A DNA stretch of 60,495 bases from Sphingopyxis sp. LC363 (GTDB lineage Bacteria > Pseudomonadota > Alphaproteobacteria > Sphingomonadales > Sphingomonadaceae). This document shows positions 59,479 to 60,495 of this stretch, one piece after another. The DNA lies in NCBI RefSeq assembly GCF_000756385.1, contig NZ_JNFC01000020.1:1-60495 (forward strand). Direction: 5' to 3'. Every line of letters starts with the position of its first letter. Position 1 is the stretch's first letter. Position numbers and translations under genes: made by a program. The notes below the pieces were generated by a model that ran no database searches, had not been told where the DNA came from, and saw only the letters and a list, made by a program, of their open reading frames with translations.

Positions 59479-59525
59479 CCTGCGACTCCCCATTCCGCAT
59501 GACTATATTTTGAGGAGGTTAGACT

Positions 59526-59933
59526 ATGGCTATCGAAAATGGGAGCGATTTTCTGCTCAAGATCGGCGACGGCGAAGCGCCGCCGACCTATCGTACGGTC
59601 GCGGGCCTGCGCACCACCCAGCTGTCGGTGAACGGCGAAGCGGTGAATGTCACGACCAAGGATTCGGGCGGGTGGCGCGAGCTGCTGTCGGGCGCCGGCG
59701 TCCGGTCGGTGTCGGTGAGCGCGGCGGGCATTTTCACGGGTTCGGACGCCGAGGTGCGGCTGCGCGGCCATGCCTTGTCGGGGACCATCGACGATTATGA
59801 GCTGAGCTTCGAAAGCGGCGAGCGGATGCGCGGGCGTTTCCTTGTCACGCGGCTCGACTATGCCGGCGATTATAATGGCGAGCGCAATTACACGCTGAAC
59901 CTGGAATCGAGCGGCGCGGTGGTGAGCCTGTGA
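59526..59933 (+). CDS. Phage major tail protein, gp9-like (TP901-1 type)
   Basis: 135 residues. AIENGSDFLLKIGDG, TYRTVAGLRTTQLSVNGEAVNVTTKDSGGWRELLSGAGVRSVSVSAAGIF is the TP901-1/GTA major tail protein pattern (tail tube). AGGAGG is upstream. It overlaps the gp10-like gene (GTGA). Confidence 0.9.
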   Translation: MAIENGSDFLLKIGDGEAPPTYRTVAGLRTTQLSVNGEAVNVTTKDSGGWRELLSGAGVRSVSVSAAGIFTGSDAEVRLRGHALSGTIDDYELSFESGERMRGRFLVTRLDYAGDYNGERNYTLNLESSGAVVSL

Positions 59934-60241
59934 GCGGAGCCAACGCGCTCCGCGGCGAGGCGGAGTTGACGGTCGGTGGGCGGCGGCTGGTGCTGCGGCC
60001 GAGCTTTGCGGCCCTGGTTGCCGCCGAGGCCGAGCTGGGGCCGCTGTTCGGCCTGGTCGAACGGGCGGCCGAGGGGCGGTTGGGGCTGGGCGAGCTGGCG
60101 GGGCTGTTCTGGCATTGCGTCAGTGAGCGGCCCGACACGCTGACGCGCGAAGCGATCGGCGAGGCGGTGGTTGCGCAGGGGCTGGCGGCGGTGACGCCGG
60201 CGCTGCGGGTGCTGCTGGGGCAGATATTGCAGGGGCGGTGA
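59930..60241 (+). CDS. Gene-transfer-agent tail assembly protein, gp10-like
   Basis: 103 residues from a GTG start overlapping the tail gene stop. ANALRGEAELTVGGRRLVLRPSFAALVAAEAELG is the conserved beginning of GTA gp10-like proteins that sit between the major tail and tape-measure genes. The C-terminal part with LAGLFWHCVSE also fits. The next expected genes (gp10.1, tape measure) would lie beyond the window. Confidence 0.85.
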   Translation: MSGANALRGEAELTVGGRRLVLRPSFAALVAAEAELGPLFGLVERAAEGRLGLGELAGLFWHCVSERPDTLTREAIGEAVVAQGLAAVTPALRVLLGQILQGR

Positions 60242-60259
60242 GGTGGTGGGGAAGCAGGA

Positions 60260-60335
60260 TGCCCACCCCGCTGCGACTAGCGAGCAAGCTCGCAAGTCTC
60301 GCTGCCCCTCCCGCTTGCGGGAGGGGAGTGTCGGG
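60260..60335. repeat. Intergenic repeat, same family as the left window end
   Basis: The segment CCCACCCCGCTGCGACTAGC...CAAGCTCGCAAGTCTCGC plus CCCCTCCCGCTTGCGGGAGGGG closely parallels 61-123. It is non-coding. Confidence 0.7.
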
Positions 60336-60375
60336 TCTGCGGCGGGGGCGCCTTTGGGGCCTGTTGGACGCGGCG

Positions 60376-60495
60376 CGGGGGGGGGGCCCGGGGGGGTCTG
60401 GGGGGGGGCGCCGGGCGCCGGTTGCGCGGCGCCGGCCGGGGGGGGCGGCCCCCGCGGGGGGGGCGCTCCCCGCGGGGCGGGGCGGGGGGCGGGGG
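60376..60495. other. Low-complexity G/C tail, probable assembly artefact
   Basis: About 120 bases that are almost only G and C, with runs of up to ten G. It has no relation to flanking coding style. It most likely reflects low-quality read ends at a contig edge; I do not treat it as biology. Confidence 0.7.

Noticed and set aside
60376..60495. G-runs as a G-quadruplex regulatory region
   Set aside because: Position at the contig edge and near-total G/C content point to sequencing or assembly error.

Overview
The window is GC-rich DNA from an alphaproteobacterium. It is most likely from a Sphingomonadaceae genome, and Sphingopyxis is my best guess. The reasons are the many TonB-dependent receptors, the FecI/FecR pair, the sphingomonad-style intergenic repeats, the copper locus and the paoABC-like oxidoreductase. 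The genus is inferred from gene style; no database search was possible.

Layout. Positions 1-1.8 kb hold intergenic repeats, an unknown gene behind a perfect 17-bp Fur-like palindrome, and bfd-bfr (iron storage). 1.85-4.0 kb holds purS-purQ, a small membrane protein, a YhhQ-type queuosine-precursor transporter and tRNA-Arg(TCT). 4.1-9.9 kb is a copper-resistance locus: copC-copD leftward, and a CnrY/CnrX/CnrH-like anti-sigma, sensor and ECF sigma set followed by copA-copB rightward. Three promoters there share the motif GAGGGR-N14-GCGTAT, which suggests one sigma-factor regulon. A small element with 22-bp terminal inverted repeats and TA ends abuts copB. 10.5-15.5 kb holds a TonB receptor, two PepSY membrane proteins and a GntR/HutC regulator, with matching GTnTAnAC operators at both ends.

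15.5-26.5 kb is a type I secretion locus. It has an HlyD-type adaptor and an ABC transporter running leftward, and two paralogous secreted proteins, each a beta-helix domain joined to RTX calcium-binding repeats. 26.8-34.7 kb is a cell-surface-signalling locus (ECF sigma, FecR, a receptor with an STN domain) followed by a metallophosphoesterase and a PhoD phosphatase. 34.7-40.3 kb holds a periplasmic molybdenum oxidoreductase (PaoABC type) with XdhC- and MobA-type maturation genes and the tail of a dead VOC gene. 40.7-48.3 kb holds a secreted TPR-CHAT protein and a second receptor-phosphoesterase operon (TonB receptor plus PHP domain). 48.5-53.0 kb holds a broken redoxin gene, an HxlR regulator divergent from GST and OsmC genes across a palindrome-rich gap, and a TonB-dependent siderophore-type receptor.

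53.1-60.2 kb is accessory. An IS1595-type transposase is followed by lower-GC small genes (DUF3800, DUF3892, several short ones) and then a partial phage or gene-transfer-agent head-tail module (tail fibre, fibre adaptor, gp6-, gp8-, gp9- and gp10-like). The upstream capsid, portal and terminase genes are absent. The last ~120 bases are almost pure G/C and look like an assembly end artefact. Both window ends carry the same intergenic repeat family.
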